From the NCBI GenBank assembly GCA_027943335.1, contig BSBK01001581.1:268001-332000 (forward strand): a stretch of 64,000 nucleotides of DNA, written 5' to 3'. The position numbers and the translations under genes are program-made. This DNA is from Chamaecyparis obtusa (lineage: Eukaryota; Streptophyta; Pinopsida; Cupressales; Cupressaceae). The notes below the pieces were generated by a model. That model did no database searches, had not been told where the DNA came from, and worked only from the letters and a program-made list of their open reading frames with translations. Below are positions 35,179-46,559 of the stretch, one piece after another; positions within the stretch are counted from its first letter, which is position 1; every line of letters starts with the position of its first letter.

Positions 35179-37789
35179 CTACTGGCATGGTATACAAAAG
35201 AATGAGCTCATGTGAGCTATCAATGTCAGAACAGTATATAAAAAAGAGAAGAATAGTATATCAGAATATATCACAAGGATAGATCCATTGTTAGCTTGAT
35301 CCTCACCATCTAGTGGAGGTGGAGGTGGTGCATCATGCACTGGCTCTGCTCTCGGGGCCCTAGCTCCCTCTAATACCATCATGTACTGGGAATATGTGGG
35401 AACTCTCTGAGCCAATGGAACTATAGTATAATATGCGGATACATAGTAGGCTGATCTAGAGGTCTGATGGATCACCTCTGCCTATAATCTTTGTACCTCC
35501 ACACTTATCTCAGTCCACTACCTATTTGCCTCTATATATCACCTCCCATCGAGCACTGCGTATCTTTAGGTCCCTGACCTGTGCACTGAGTTGTCTGATA
35601 CTATCTTGTGGAGTAGGAGGAGTAGTAGGATCAACATCTGGCATTTCAGTATTTGGGGCAACCTGCTCAGTAGTCTCTGCCCTTTGCACCTTACGGCATC
35701 TAACCTCAGTACCTAAATCAAAACCAGTATCCCCCTTTGTGAAATCCATACCACCACCTACCACCTGCTCAGCTGCTAGTACCTCATCAGCTGAACCAAC
35801 TCCACCTAATGTGCCACCCTCTCCCCTAGTCTGTCTATGAGAACTGGAAGATCTGCCTGTTGTGGAAGTAGTGGGACAAGAGGACCTAATCTATCCATAT
35901 GGTCTCTAAGGAGGAGCCATCGCTCTAGGTCTAGGTGGTGTGGGATGTATCACTAGAGCTTGTGCTGGTCTAGGTCCTTGTGGCATAGTTGCACCTATAA
36001 CATCCATCACCTCCTCCATGGAGGGAATCAGCTCTGTCAGATCTAAAAACTTGTGAATAGGATGGTCTGCCAGCCATGAAATGAAACCATCTGTGACACC
36101 TGCATCGAGTACTTGAGGTCAATACTCCCAATCTCTGCCTTCAATAGCACTATACTCCTATGAGCACAAGGCATATGAGAGCCTTGCTGACCAACCAAGC
36201 CCAAGCTCCCGAGCTATCTGAGCATATGTGGCATAATCCTCAAGGGCATCCTGTATTCACCCATACTTTCACCACACTCTAGTGATAATGAACCTCTCAA
36301 GGATAGTAGAGGATCTGCCTATCAATATCTGGCTCTGAAAGAAATAACTAAACTGCTCTCGTGCAGTAGGCCATGGCTCGATACCTACATAAGGTCTCCA
36401 GTGAACAAAAATCATGTCATCAAGGCATCACCTCCAATACTCAGGGTGACCCATTTGCACCTGTGTAACGTATCCAACATAAACATATATAACTGGCTCT
36501 TGTAGCTGTCATTGTGTCTGGTGCACTAGTCTCACAACTGGGATGTGCTCCCATGCCCATATCTGCAATACTAGGGCTCCTGTTGCAAATGATCTACTAT
36601 CGTGATGCACAATCTCATGCATCTCTAAAAACATGTGTGCAAGGAGGCACTAACCCCATGCCAACTCAGAGGGAGTGGCCATCAAATGTGCTACCATGGG
36701 TGCCCAGCCCATCAAAAGACCATTTTGTTGATGGTCAGACATAATGATACCACCAATCATACTAGCAATAATACACTCTAATCGGTACGTCTGTCCATAT
36801 CTCTGTACAAGCAACTCCCAGGAAATAGATGAGGTCATTTGGGTATCATCTCCGAAGATACGTCTGAAAGCGAGCAATCCTAAGTTCCCAGAACTCACAT
36901 ACTTTGGTCTCCTAGTAGCATGGAAAGGAATCCGTGATATCCTATAAACATCCTCGAGGGTAACAGTAATCTCCTCGATAGGCAAGTGGAAAGTCTGGGT
37001 CTCTGAGTGAAACCTCTCAATCAATGCAGTTAATAAACTATGATTTACCCTAAGCTCAGGTAAATGCATCAAGTGCTCAAATCCACAAGAAGCAAGGTGG
37101 ACCCTCATAGGGTCTGGCAATGAAACACATAATCTCTGTGTTGCAGGATGCGAGATGTGCACATGAACATCTGGATATATGATCTACACATCACAGAAAT
37201 AGGGAATCCTATTAGTAATTTGGTCACTGAATAGGTTACAAGGGAAGAAATGCAGTAGTTTAGCATTTTAGAAGGTAGGTTAACAGGACAGGCATCAGGC
37301 TACAACATCAGAAATTTCAAAATTTGGACCGAAATATGAGTTTTAAGCTTGCTATTTTCCATACGAGAGTATAGACTAGCATCAAAAGTCGTATGACTTT
37401 CCACATGAAACCAAATGACAAAGGATAGTCAAACGACACTAGAATCCCATTCGTATGAGTTATGAGGGACTCGATGAAATGTCGTACAACTCATGGGTCC
37501 CTCTGGTATGAGTCTTCGGGGGTAATGAAATGAAAAACTATCTACTATTAGAAAGTTGTATGAGCCTCGGTGGAGGGTCGTACGAGTTTCCATGGAATGA
37601 AAATTGAAAAAGTTAAAAATGTACAAAAATGATCCTAACATGCTACAAACATGCAAAAATGGAATTTATAGAGAAGCACAGATGTCCACCTACCGGATGT
37701 TCATACTGTCGAGGTCTCTGATGTCTTCAGTTGTGCTCAAATCGGTGTGAACTCACAGGTACCTTTGGTTCTGCCGCTTTATCTGCCAT
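35179..37789 (-). pseudogene. Antisense plant mobile domain (PMD) gene carried by TatE
   Basis: Best block: 37183-36650, open for about 178 codons, with FHLPIEEITVTLEDVYRISR (the PMD signature), LASCGFEHLMHLPEL and LLMGWAPMVAHLMATPSELA. The same frame continues through scattered TGA/TAG codons to about 35900, with LQIWAWEHIP, VHWRPYVGIEPWP and DGFISWLADHP, all in the order of PMD proteins. A Pro-rich C-terminal tail follows on the same strand (35764-35522 and 35475-35179). A likely exon 1 is 37789-37694 (MADKAAEPK...YEHP, one stop), then GTAGGT, a 510-base intron and an AG before 37183 in matching phase. PMD proteins (MAIN/MAIL type) act in plant genome silencing and are known to be captured by transposons. 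This copy is decayed. Confidence 0.8.
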
Positions 37790-37860
37790 TTTTGCTTAGA
37801 GGGCTCCACAAGTTTCTAAAGTCACAAGGTTGAAATGAATTGAAAATGACCCTTCATGCC

Positions 37861-37868
37861 TTTATATA
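37861..37868 (-). promoter_or_regulatory. TATA box of the antisense PMD gene
   Basis: Minus-strand CTATATAAAGG, 72 bases before the ATG at 37789, the usual distance for a plant TATA box with a short 5' leader. The surrounding block (37840-37960) is recognisably conserved in TatH at 60700-60860, also with a TATA box. Confidence 0.65.
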
Positions 37869-37952
37869 GCTTTTGACCTAATTTTCAAAAGTGCTCCGTT
37901 TTTCATGAAAATTGCACCCCTGGCTAATTTCGACATTCTGAATCTATTTTTG

Positions 37953-38834
37953 GGATCAAAATCGAAATCTGAGATTGTTTACTATGTCAAAATAGTGATT
38001 TAAAATTTTTGGACCTAGGACGGTCTACTGCTTGCATAATCGACCTTCTATCATCACAGAAATCTAGTATTCAACTTAACTGATTATCTTCCATCAAACT
38101 ATCAAAAATTCAACTTGGTCAACTATGGTCAACTCATTTCCAAACCTAGTCAAACTTGGTCTTCAGGACCTCCAAACGATGCAGAATGTGTTCTCAAACA
38201 TGTTTAACCACTTCTCAAATCAATTAACATGCTTTTAAAACTATCAACGCTGACTTTTCTTGTCAAATTTCAATTTTAATCTCGAAGGGGGCATGGTGTT
38301 ACACATCATTCAAAGTCTAAATCTAAATCTGAAATCATATCTTTCCTCAGTAATCAAGACAACAACCACGTCTACATGTTGATTCATCAAAAGACCTCAT
38401 CGCTTGGGGCAAATCAAATCATCACTTGGGGCATATCAGATTCATCAAGATCCATATCAATCTGGTATTCTCTTAATCTTGTAAATTGTATTAGTTTTTG
38501 CAACTATCAGTTCAATTGTGTTATTTCCTTGGTTCTTCGGAAACTGAAGGGTTCAGATGTGATACCAATGTGATTCTTATCAACAATTGGGTCTAGAATC
38601 AGTCACTCACTTCTTTGCAATCATTAGGTTCAAAATAAGGCATTTTGACACTTTTTCACAATCATCGGTTCATTGCTGTTATAGTTAACATTATCTTTGG
38701 TCATTCAAGACCTAGCATCTAAAATCTTTCAATCAAGTTTTTGTTTCATATCAACATCATATCAATTTCATATCGATATCAATCAACATTGTACACAGAC
38801 TATCTTTGAACCACTAGGCTTCGTAGAGTAATTC
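37953..38834 (+). other. 3' untranslated region of TatE, LTR-proximal part
   Basis: Colinear with TatA 7454-8296, without genes. Includes the CGCTTGGGGCAAATC / CACTTGGGGCATATC pair near 38400-38440. Confidence 0.6.
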
Positions 38835-38848
38835 AAAGAGGGGCAAAA
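38835..38848 (+). other. Polypurine tract of TatE
   Basis: AAAGAGGGGCAAAA, immediately before the TG of the 3' LTR. Confidence 0.85.
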
Positions 38849-39954
38849 TGTAATACCCCAAAAATGGACTATAGGTTCATTAACCTCATACATCGACAAT
38901 TTGAATGAAATCGACATCAAAGTCCTAATCTAAGGCACATCTGAACATCATCGAATCCTAATTGATTATCATAAATTCTGCATCGGGGAATATTCCTAGC
39001 AATATTCCTATTAATCATAATTATCTTTAATTTAATGGTTATTTGGCGATAAATCCAATTTATCCTAAAGTTTGATTAATCAAATATTCTAAATATTTAA
39101 TTAATTAGATTTAATTCTGCCACTTAATTGTTTAAATGAAATTAATTCTATTTATTCCTAAATTGTATTATTTAATTTTGACAATAAATCCAAAATCCTA
39201 TGAATAATTGATTAAATTCTTATTTAATTAATTAAAAGCAAGTTGTCATATATAATAATATTGTTTTTGAATAAAAGTTTGAAAAATAATTGATTAACCC
39301 ATAAATCAATTGTTTTATTTTTCAAAATCAGTTAAGTTGAAAATAAATCACTTTATTATTAAATTAATTCATAAATAAAACATGCACAATCAAAAAAGCA
39401 GACAACTATCAATTATCAATTAAATCTAAACTCTATTTTGAGTTAAATTTTGCTTTTGCATGTTTTTGTGAGTTAATTATCCTTTATTTAAAAATAACTC
39501 AAAAATCAATCCACAAATTGCACACCCATGCTGTCGAATTGGAGATTGAATAATCGATCTTGAGAATTTGAGTTGTTGGGAGATTTTCATTGTTTTTGCA
39601 TACTATCCATATCATTTAGAATGTTATTGCTAGATCATTTTAGCATATCAATTTTCATATTAGCATAGATTCATATCAAGTTTTCATTATCATAATTGCA
39701 TAGAAAAAAACCCAAAAAATAGATTAATTGCATTCATTCCATATCTAGATTTTGCATTTAAATCCTTTGTTTAGGTGTCGTCAAGGTCACTGATCTCAGT
39801 ATAATCTAAGAATACATACTTGCATCTACTAGAAGGCAGTAAATCACTTGGTTAGTTTAGTTTTTCATTTATTGCATGATTTTGATTTTAGCTAACCTCT
39901 AATGTTTTACTGAAGTGTTGTGTCTATAGATCAGGTACAAAATTCACACACACA
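38849..39954 (+). repeat. 3' LTR of TatE with internal deletion
   Basis: 1106 bp, TGTAATACCCC to CACACACA. Against the 5' LTR it lacks about 126 bp (5' LTR 22983-23109) between near-identical words AAAATCAA and AAAATCCA. This removes the TATA box. Otherwise the two LTRs differ by scattered substitutions. Confidence 0.95.
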
Positions 39955-40736
39955 AGTGTAAGTAATAGTCTACAAGATCTCATAGGATCCAAATCTTTCC
40001 CCAACATCAACATCTAGCTAGTCCAAGTCTGCAATAGGCAACACACTGGTAGGCACCCAGGAAAGATCTAAACTTGTACTCAAACATACAAGCAATCTTC
40101 CTACTCCTAAGCTCGCAGGCTACTAACCTTCCAACCAACAATCTCCCCCTAAACAACTACCGAAGCATCCTATAAATACTAATTCCCAGCTACAATTCAA
40201 ATGATGAAACAATTAAATCTTACAAACAAATATTAAATGCTAAAACATGAGTCAGCTCTCACATAGCTTTACAAAATAAATAAACTCTCAAAGATGGCCC
40301 CAAAGGGTCATTAGATCCACATCAAAGAATGCAACATGCCAAATCTAGGTTCCCACACATCCAATGGTCAATCCATAACTCGAGGAGCATGACCCAAATT
40401 AAATGCACCATTCAGCCAAGCTAATTCATCCAAATAATCCAATCGATAAGCACAAACACTGAGCAATAGAGGAAATAACTAAGCACTAGTCAACCAACCA
40501 CGCCAAGCATGACCGAGCAATGCAGTTATCACTGAGCACCAGTAAACTGACACCTTCAGTTATTGAGCATTCTTCAGAGATCGAGCACCCCGGTAACCAC
40601 ATAAACCGAGCAACCAGTCTCCCAAACCGAGCAAGAACTCTCCAAACCAAGATCAAAACTAACAATCTACCTTCAAAGACAAACATATTTTTGGTTGATA
40701 CAAGATTGCCAAGAATCCTAGGATGCTCTTGCATCA
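39955..40736 (-). repeat. 5' LTR of ChrC, right portion
   Basis: Continues the LTR begun at 22137, starting with the 5-bp duplication made by TatE. Ends ...TTGCATCA next to AAATG, the ChrC target duplication. Confidence 0.9.
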
Positions 40737-40741
40737 AAATG

Positions 40742-41400
40742 ATGATGAATCTAAAAAGAGTGAAGATGAGATTGTGTTCATTTCTATTAGAGAAGAGAAT
40801 TCTACTTTCTTGAATGAGTAAAAGGCCCTAGCCGCACATGTTGAAATAAAAATGAATGGGTAATAGATAGTGGTTGTTCACATCACATGATTGGAGATAA
40901 TAACAAATTTATGAAATTAGAGAGGTATGTGGTGGTGTTCTGATATTTGGTGACAATACTCCCTATTTTATCAAAGGAAGAGGTTTGATTAGACTTGATG
41001 GTAAGAACAATACTGATGATGTCTTATATGTTGAAGGATTGAAGCATAACCTTTTGAGTGTTGGACACCTTGTTGATAAAGGTTATAACTTAGGATTCAA
41101 GGATGGAAAATGCATAATATTGGGAAGTTGTAGAAATGAGATTGTATCAGGTACCATGACCATAGATAATGTATTTCATTTGAATAGCACTAAAATAGAT
41201 GTTTTATTGCCAAAATTGGTAACAGTTGGTTGTGGAACAAAAGGTTTTGTCATGTAAACTTTGATAATATTACAAAGATAAGAACTAAAAATGTTGTGAG
41301 AGATTTTCTAAGATTGTTGAAGCCTTCTAATGTGATGTGTAAGGAATGTCAATTGGGTAAGCTAACTAAATCTACTTTTAAAAGTAAGACATGTCCTTCT
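40742..41400 (+). pseudogene. Copia gag end, protease and pre-integrase domain (CopB)
   Basis: Resumes the CopB frame after the ChrC duplication (DESKKSEDEIVFI). The protease active site IDSGCSHHM is at about 40863-40890, followed by LYVEGLKHNLLSVGHLVDKG, a hallmark of copia proteases. The pre-integrase zinc module follows at 41225-41400: LWNKRFCHVNFDNITK and [16 protein letters not shown]. Two stops before the protease (40829 and 40861), a small deletion in LERYV-GGV and a frameshift near 41230 break it. Confidence 0.85.
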
Positions 41401-42130
41401 AGGTGGATTGCTAGATTTGGTGCATACAAATTTATGTGGTCCTACTAGGACTAAGAGTTATTATGGAGATAAATATTTTATATTGTTCATTGATGATTAC
41501 TCAAGAATGATGTGAGTTACATTTATGAAGGATAAATCTGAAGCATTTGATAAATTCAAGATCTTTAGAGCTATGGTTGAGACTGAGACAAGAATGAAGT
41601 TGAAATGTGTGAGATTTGACAGAGGTGGAGAATTTACTTCAGGAGAGTTTACTACATATTTTGAGGAGCATGGAATAAAGAGACAAATGTTAACTCTGTG
41701 GACCCTATAGTAGAATGGAATTGCAGAGTGAAGGAAAAAAATTATCCTTCACATTGCAAGGACCATGATGATGGAATGAAATGTACCTCCAATCTATTGG
41801 AGAGAAGTGGTGAGTACTGTAATCTATATATTGAATTGAGTTTAGATAAAGCAAGGAGCTGATAAGATTCCCTATGAACTTTGGTATGGTCATGTCCCTA
41901 TAGTGAAGTACTTTAGAATTGTTAGAAGTAAATACTATATCAAGATAGAAGAAGAGTTAGGTAAATTTGATCATAGATGTGATGAAGGAATCTTTTTTGG
42001 TTATTCTACTAAGAGAAAAACTTACAAGTGTTATAACAATAGGTTGAGAAAGCTAGTTGAAAGTGGATGGAGTTATAAAAAACAAGCTAGATCTTACAAT
42101 TATGAGTTAGATGATGAAGAGGAAAATTAG
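41401..42130 (+). pseudogene. Copia integrase (CopB)
   Basis: Core blocks [30 protein letters not shown] (second catalytic Asp) and, after stops, NGIAE (catalytic Glu, about 41716). C-terminal copia signature DEGIFFGYSTKRKTYKCYN at 41978-42035. Numerous stops and shifts. Lies before reverse transcriptase, as in all copia elements. Confidence 0.85.
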
Positions 42131-42399
42131 ATTGTACAAGAAAAAAATAGAATTAGAACTAAAGTGGATCAGTAGAACATGATGAGAAAGTTGCAAATGA
42201 GGAAGAAGTGAAAAAACAAGAGTCTTCTACAAAAGAAAATCCGAAGAATCCAAGGTATGTAATGATGAATCATTTAGAAAATTAGATTGTTGGTGATAGG
42301 AATCAAGGTGTTCTAAATAGAGGGAGACATGATAGAAATATAAATGAAATTTTTTTGATTTATAAAGTTGAACCTAAGAATATTATGAAACATGCAAAA

Positions 42400-43110
42400 A
42401 TGAAAGTTGGGTTAAGGCAATGGAAGAAGAGTTATAATAGATTGAAAAGAACAAGACATGGATTTTAGTTTTGAGACCTAAGGATAAAAATGTGAATAAA
42501 ACTAAGTGGGTATTTAGGAACAAATTGAATGAACATGGTGAAGTAGTAAGGAATAAAGTTAGACTTGTTTGCAAATGATATTCACAAATGGAAGGTATTA
42601 ATTTTGAGGAGACCTTTTCCCCTGTTGCTAGAATTGAAGCTGTTAGGATTTTTATTGCATATGCTACTTACAAAGACTTTAAGGTAAACCAGATGGATGT
42701 CAAGTATGCATTCTTGAATGAAGAATTGGAAGATGAAGTGTATGTTGAGAAGCCTGATGGTTTTCCTTTAACTAATCAAGGTTATATGGTTTTTATGATT
42801 AAAGTATTGTATGGATTGAAACAAGCACCGAGAGCTTGGTATGCAAGGTTATAAAAATATTTGTTAAGACTTGGTTTTAGTAAAGGTACTGTTGACAATA
42901 ACTTGTATTTAAAAATTGATCATGATAATATCTTGATTGTTGAAGTATTTATGAATGATACCATTTGTTGTGGTAATGAAAAGTTGAGCAAGGAATTTTC
43001 TAATGGGATGCAAAAAGAATTTGAGATGTCTATGATAGGTGAGATGAAATTATTTATTAGTTTACACATTAATCAATATAAAAAAAGGGATTTTCATATC
43101 ACTATCTAAG
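42400..43110 (+). pseudogene. Copia reverse transcriptase (CopB)
   Basis: [40 protein letters not shown] and LYGLKQAPRAWYARL are the canonical copia polymerase blocks. The catalytic box reads VEVFMNDT instead of Y-V-D-D, a loss of one Asp. A stop at 42852 and frame changes near 43085 interrupt it. Confidence 0.9.
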
Positions 43111-43862
43111 TATGTAAGAGAGATTCTGAAGAAATTTGGCATGAATGATTTAAAACTGGTTGGTACTCCTATGGTTACTTGTTGCAAGTTGACAAAGAGT
43201 GATGATTTTCATAATGAAAATCAAATAAGGTACATATCAATCATCGGTGGATTTTTATACTTGACACATACTAGACTTGATATAAAAAAATGTAGTTTGT
43301 ATTATTGCAAGATTCCAATCAGAATCGTAGGAATCACATGTTAATGTTGTTAAGAGGATATTCTGATATTTGAAAGGAATAATTGACTATGGTATATGGT
43401 ATGGAAATGATAATGATGTTACACTAATTTATTTTACTGATGTGGATTGGGAAGGTAATGTGGATGATAGGAAAAGTACAAGTGGTGGAGCATTCTTCAT
43501 GGGAAAAAGGTTAGTCTGTTGGTCGAGTAAAATAAAAAGTTGTATATCACAATCTATTGCTAAGGCTAAGTATGTTGCTACTAATGTTAATTGTACACAA
43601 GTTGTTTGCATGATGAAATGTTAAAATATATTAGAGTGAGTATTGATGATCCTATTACTATTTATTGGACAACTCAAGTGCTGTCATTTTTTCAAAGAAT
43701 CATGTATTGCATTCTAAAACAAAGTATATATCTATCAAGTATCATTTCTTGAAAGATAAGGTGAGTGAAAGAGAGGTCACACTAGAATATATGCCTACTA
43801 AAGAGAAGATTACAAATATCTTCATGAAGCCCTTGCGAAAGGATAATTTTGAGTATCTCTAA
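43111..43862 (+). pseudogene. Copia RNase H and C-terminus (CopB)
   Basis: YFTDVDWEGNVDDRKSTSGG is the RNase H start (first Asp in TDVDW), then CWSSKIKSCISQSIAKAKYV with the Glu position changed to Lys (family: S-T-x-E-A-E-Y). The tail has YHFLKDKVSEREVTLEYMPT and IFMKPLRKDNF, the usual polyprotein end, with TAA at 43860-43862. Confidence 0.85.
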
Positions 43863-44249
43863 GGTAGGCTTGGGGTGGTGGACCCTCCTGATCAGAGCTA
43901 CATATGCATGATTTTGCATCAATCCAGTGCTTTCACAAAGATTATCATTAACTTGGATTGATTTTTTGGTGTTTACCACTCAGTGGGGTTAGTTAGTATT
44001 GTGAGGCATGTTGTTCAATTTTTAAGGTGTTTATTTTCTTTTGGCCTCTATGACGTAGTACATATATGTACCTTTGTCATTGTTGTCAAAGGGGAAGAGA
44101 TAGTTGTGTGAAAATAAGTGTCAAACTTAAGGGGAGAGATTGAAGTTTTGGGAAAGAGGTATATTAGGGATATTATTGGTAGTATGGTTTCTTTATGTAT
44201 TGATTTAGTTTTTCACATCATATGTTTCCATTAATGCCAAAGGGGATAT
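43863..44249 (+). other. CopB 3' untranslated region and polypurine tract
   Basis: Short non-coding stretch. GCCAAAGGGGATAT at 44236-44249 is the likely polypurine tract; CAAAGGGGAAGAGA near 44088 is a second purine-rich candidate. Confidence 0.55.
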
Positions 44250-44594
44250 TGTTGGAGGTTTCTAAGATATATTGCATATATTTTCTTCCATTGATGTTTT
44301 GTCATTGACGTCAACATATTTCTTTATTTTGGATAATGTTCTTGGCTTGATCAGTTTGGATACTATATTGAGGACTATTTTGTTGCACAATTACAAATAT
44401 GTTGAGGAATGTCTGTATTTGATCTTGTTCAAGTTTCAAAGGTTTGCATTGTGTTTTGAGTGAGTTTCAAATGATTTATCTGAGATTGTTTTATAGTTGT
44501 TTAGGAAGTGGCAATGTTGCATTTTTTGGATCAGTGAGGATTGGTTATGCAATATTTTGGTTGCTAGCCTGGTGATGAGTTTAGGACATCTATG
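44250..44594 (+). repeat. Start of 3' LTR of CopB
   Basis: Begins TGTTGGAGG directly after the polypurine tract and is cut by CopD at 44595. It does not align clearly with the 5' LTR start at 17334, so either one boundary is misplaced or the LTRs have diverged strongly. Confidence 0.4.
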
Positions 44595-46084
44595 TGTTAG
44601 AATAACTGAGAGGGGGGTGAATCAGTTATCCATAGTCCCAATCACAAAATGTATATCCAAAAACAATTTACTAAAACTTATGTAGCTCGGTAACATAAAA
44701 TAGTATTCTATCTGTGCTTTTACCGATTACCAATTAATAACATATAGTGATTACTGATAAAATCCGATATGAAACATGTAAATAAATATAACAAACAATC
44801 ATCACAGTCAACACATAACACAAGAAATTTAATGTGGAAACCCTGTAAAGGGAAAAACCACCCAGGACCAAGAACCCAAAAATTGTTCACTCTTCTGAAG
44901 TGAGGTCAATGAAGACCCAACCCTGTTAAAGGTTACAAACACATTGTGAGGTGTGACCTTGTTAGAGGATTTTAGACCAACCATTATCATCCAACCAGCA
45001 TTCACTATGGGGTTGACATGATAACAAATGTACACTCTATGAATGATATTACAAGACTTTCTAGTCCACTCTGTGAAGAGATTTATCAGTTTACAATGGT
45101 TAAAATGTAACAGCAGGTGATCTGATTACAACACAACTTTAATTGAAGATTATCAGATCTATATTAAGCTCATTCAAATCCTCTAATCAATATATCAATT
45201 TTGTTTCAATCAATATTCAGTAACTTACTGTCTCTCGGTTATAGCTTTCTGACACTTGGTAATCTCTATAGTTTAGTTCTCCTTAACCAGTCTGATTAGG
45301 CATGCATGAATCTTGTTCACATGATATCTCTATAGTCTCCTTCTTTCAACATGAGTTTCACAATGAAACCCTAGTCTCTTAAATAGACAAGTAAACCATT
45401 TTAATTCCATCCATCAGATTTTGCCGCTTAATCTCCTTTGTTGATTTTTTCGCTTTAACCTTCCTCGGTTGATGTGTCAGTAACACATTTTATTTCAATC
45501 CCTTAGATCTTCTTAGAATTATGTTAGCCATCGATCTTTGTAATAAACATTATCTTTAACTTTGTAATCATAACACTTTACAGCTCATCAACTTCTGTCG
45601 GCTAAACTAGTCATTTAGTTCTTTTCTCCTGCCCGGTTAACAAAGAAATGCGTCGGTGAACACACACTCAATTTATACTATTCTCGGTATACACTACACT
45701 ACATTGGTGTATAATAAAATTCTTCTTTAACCGACCACACTTCTTTGTGCATTTTTCTCTATCCTTCATCATAGATTAATGCAATATAATCAAGTCAATA
45801 ACATAAGGTCATAGACTCATTCATAAGTTATCCAATATATTCCTTATCCTTACTGTCATATCCATCTTCCTCATGTAGATATATTTGTTCTTCATCTCTT
45901 TTCTTCTTCTTTCTACAGATGTTTGGGTATAGTAACTTACAAGATAAGTATTGTCAAAACTAGTTGACATAAATGACAACATATTACTAATTTAATTATC
46001 TTACATATCTAATCAGCAACTCAGTGATCTTAAATCACAAATATTCAAGTCATATAATTTATTCAAATAAGTTGTAGTTCATCA
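44595..46084 (-). repeat. 3' LTR of CopD
   Basis: Minus strand: starts TGATGAAC after the purine tract and ends ...TTATTCTAACA (plus strand TGTTAGAATAACTGAG, common at the ends of plant copia LTRs). The block near 44830-44870 (GTGGAAACCCTGTAAAGGG) is another recurrent copia LTR word. No partner LTR is in the window. Confidence 0.65.
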
Positions 46085-46098
46085 ATCTCTCCCTTTGG
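46085..46098 (-). other. Polypurine tract of CopD
   Basis: Minus-strand CCAAAGGGAGAGAT directly before the LTR start. Confidence 0.65.
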
Positions 46099-46559
46099 AA
46101 TTGATGGCAACACAAGCACTATGAAATATGCCATACACATACCAAACATGTATTCTACAACTCTATCAACAAATGTTGTAACTTAGTACAAGCTCTCCCT
46201 AGCTTACTATGTTTAATCACCACGTTACATAAAATCATTTGCAAGTGCAGACTAACTTCTACAGATATGATCTTTTCAGCTAGGAGGTTTTCTTCTATTC
46301 TTAGTAACTGATCTTCAATGCTCTCCCTTTTCTATATCTCTCTCCCTTTGTCTTTGGCTTCATATTTATATCTTTCTCCCTTTGACAGCAATGCCAAAGA
46401 ATAATAAAAACATATAGCTATGTAGTAGCCATGTAACTCTCTGTTGTCTGGTGCATTCTCAGTATCTCGGTATACTGATGTGCAAATCTGTTCCAGTACT
46501 TCAACCTTTGACAACCTTAGATAGAAGTCCAAAGTGTGAACTCTGCTCCATCAACATGT

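Larger units (their letters stand above)
22323..39954 (+). mobile_element. TatE: complete Tat-type Ty3 retrotransposon with antisense PMD gene
   Basis: A 17,632-bp element with both LTRs and a 5-bp target duplication (AGTGC 22318-22322; AGTGT 39955-39959). Order: LTR, primer site, 2.3-kb leader, gag, protease, G-patch linker, reverse transcriptase, RNase H, second RNase H, integrase, 3' region with a minus-strand PMD gene, polypurine tract, LTR. It sits inside the ChrC LTR, which sits inside CopB, so it is the youngest of the three. Inactive: stops, frameshifts, YVDD changed to YIND, and the integrase catalytic Glu changed to Lys. Confidence 0.95.
19136..40736 (-). mobile_element. ChrC: Ty3 gag-protease element, interrupted by TatE
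   Basis: Two LTRs (19136-20099 and 22137-22322 plus 39955-40736) enclose only about 2.04 kb of internal DNA with gag and protease on the minus strand. Reverse transcriptase, RNase H and integrase are absent, so it is a non-autonomous derivative. The target duplication AAATG is perfect. The gag style and the Met-tRNA primer site fit the chromovirus side of Ty3, but no chromodomain or polymerase is left to confirm that. TatE is inserted in its right (5') LTR. Confidence 0.85.
17334..44594 (+). mobile_element. CopB: Ty1/copia retrotransposon split by nested insertions
   Basis: 5' LTR, Met-tRNA primer site, gag, then a 21.6-kb interruption (ChrC carrying TatE), then protease, integrase, reverse transcriptase, RNase H, a polypurine tract and the start of the 3' LTR. 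Joining across the AAATG duplication (19131-19135 and 40737-40741) restores a continuous gag-to-protease frame, which proves that both halves are one element. Domain order (integrase before reverse transcriptase) is diagnostic of copia. Many stops and frameshifts show that it is old. Confidence 0.85.

Noticed and set aside
35522..35840. Plus-strand Pro/Ser-rich ORF
   Set aside because: It mirrors the Pro-rich C-terminal tail of the minus-strand PMD gene and has no independent support.
36514..36947. Plus-strand ORFs across the PMD region
   Set aside because: They are antisense shadows; the PMD motifs are read on the minus strand.
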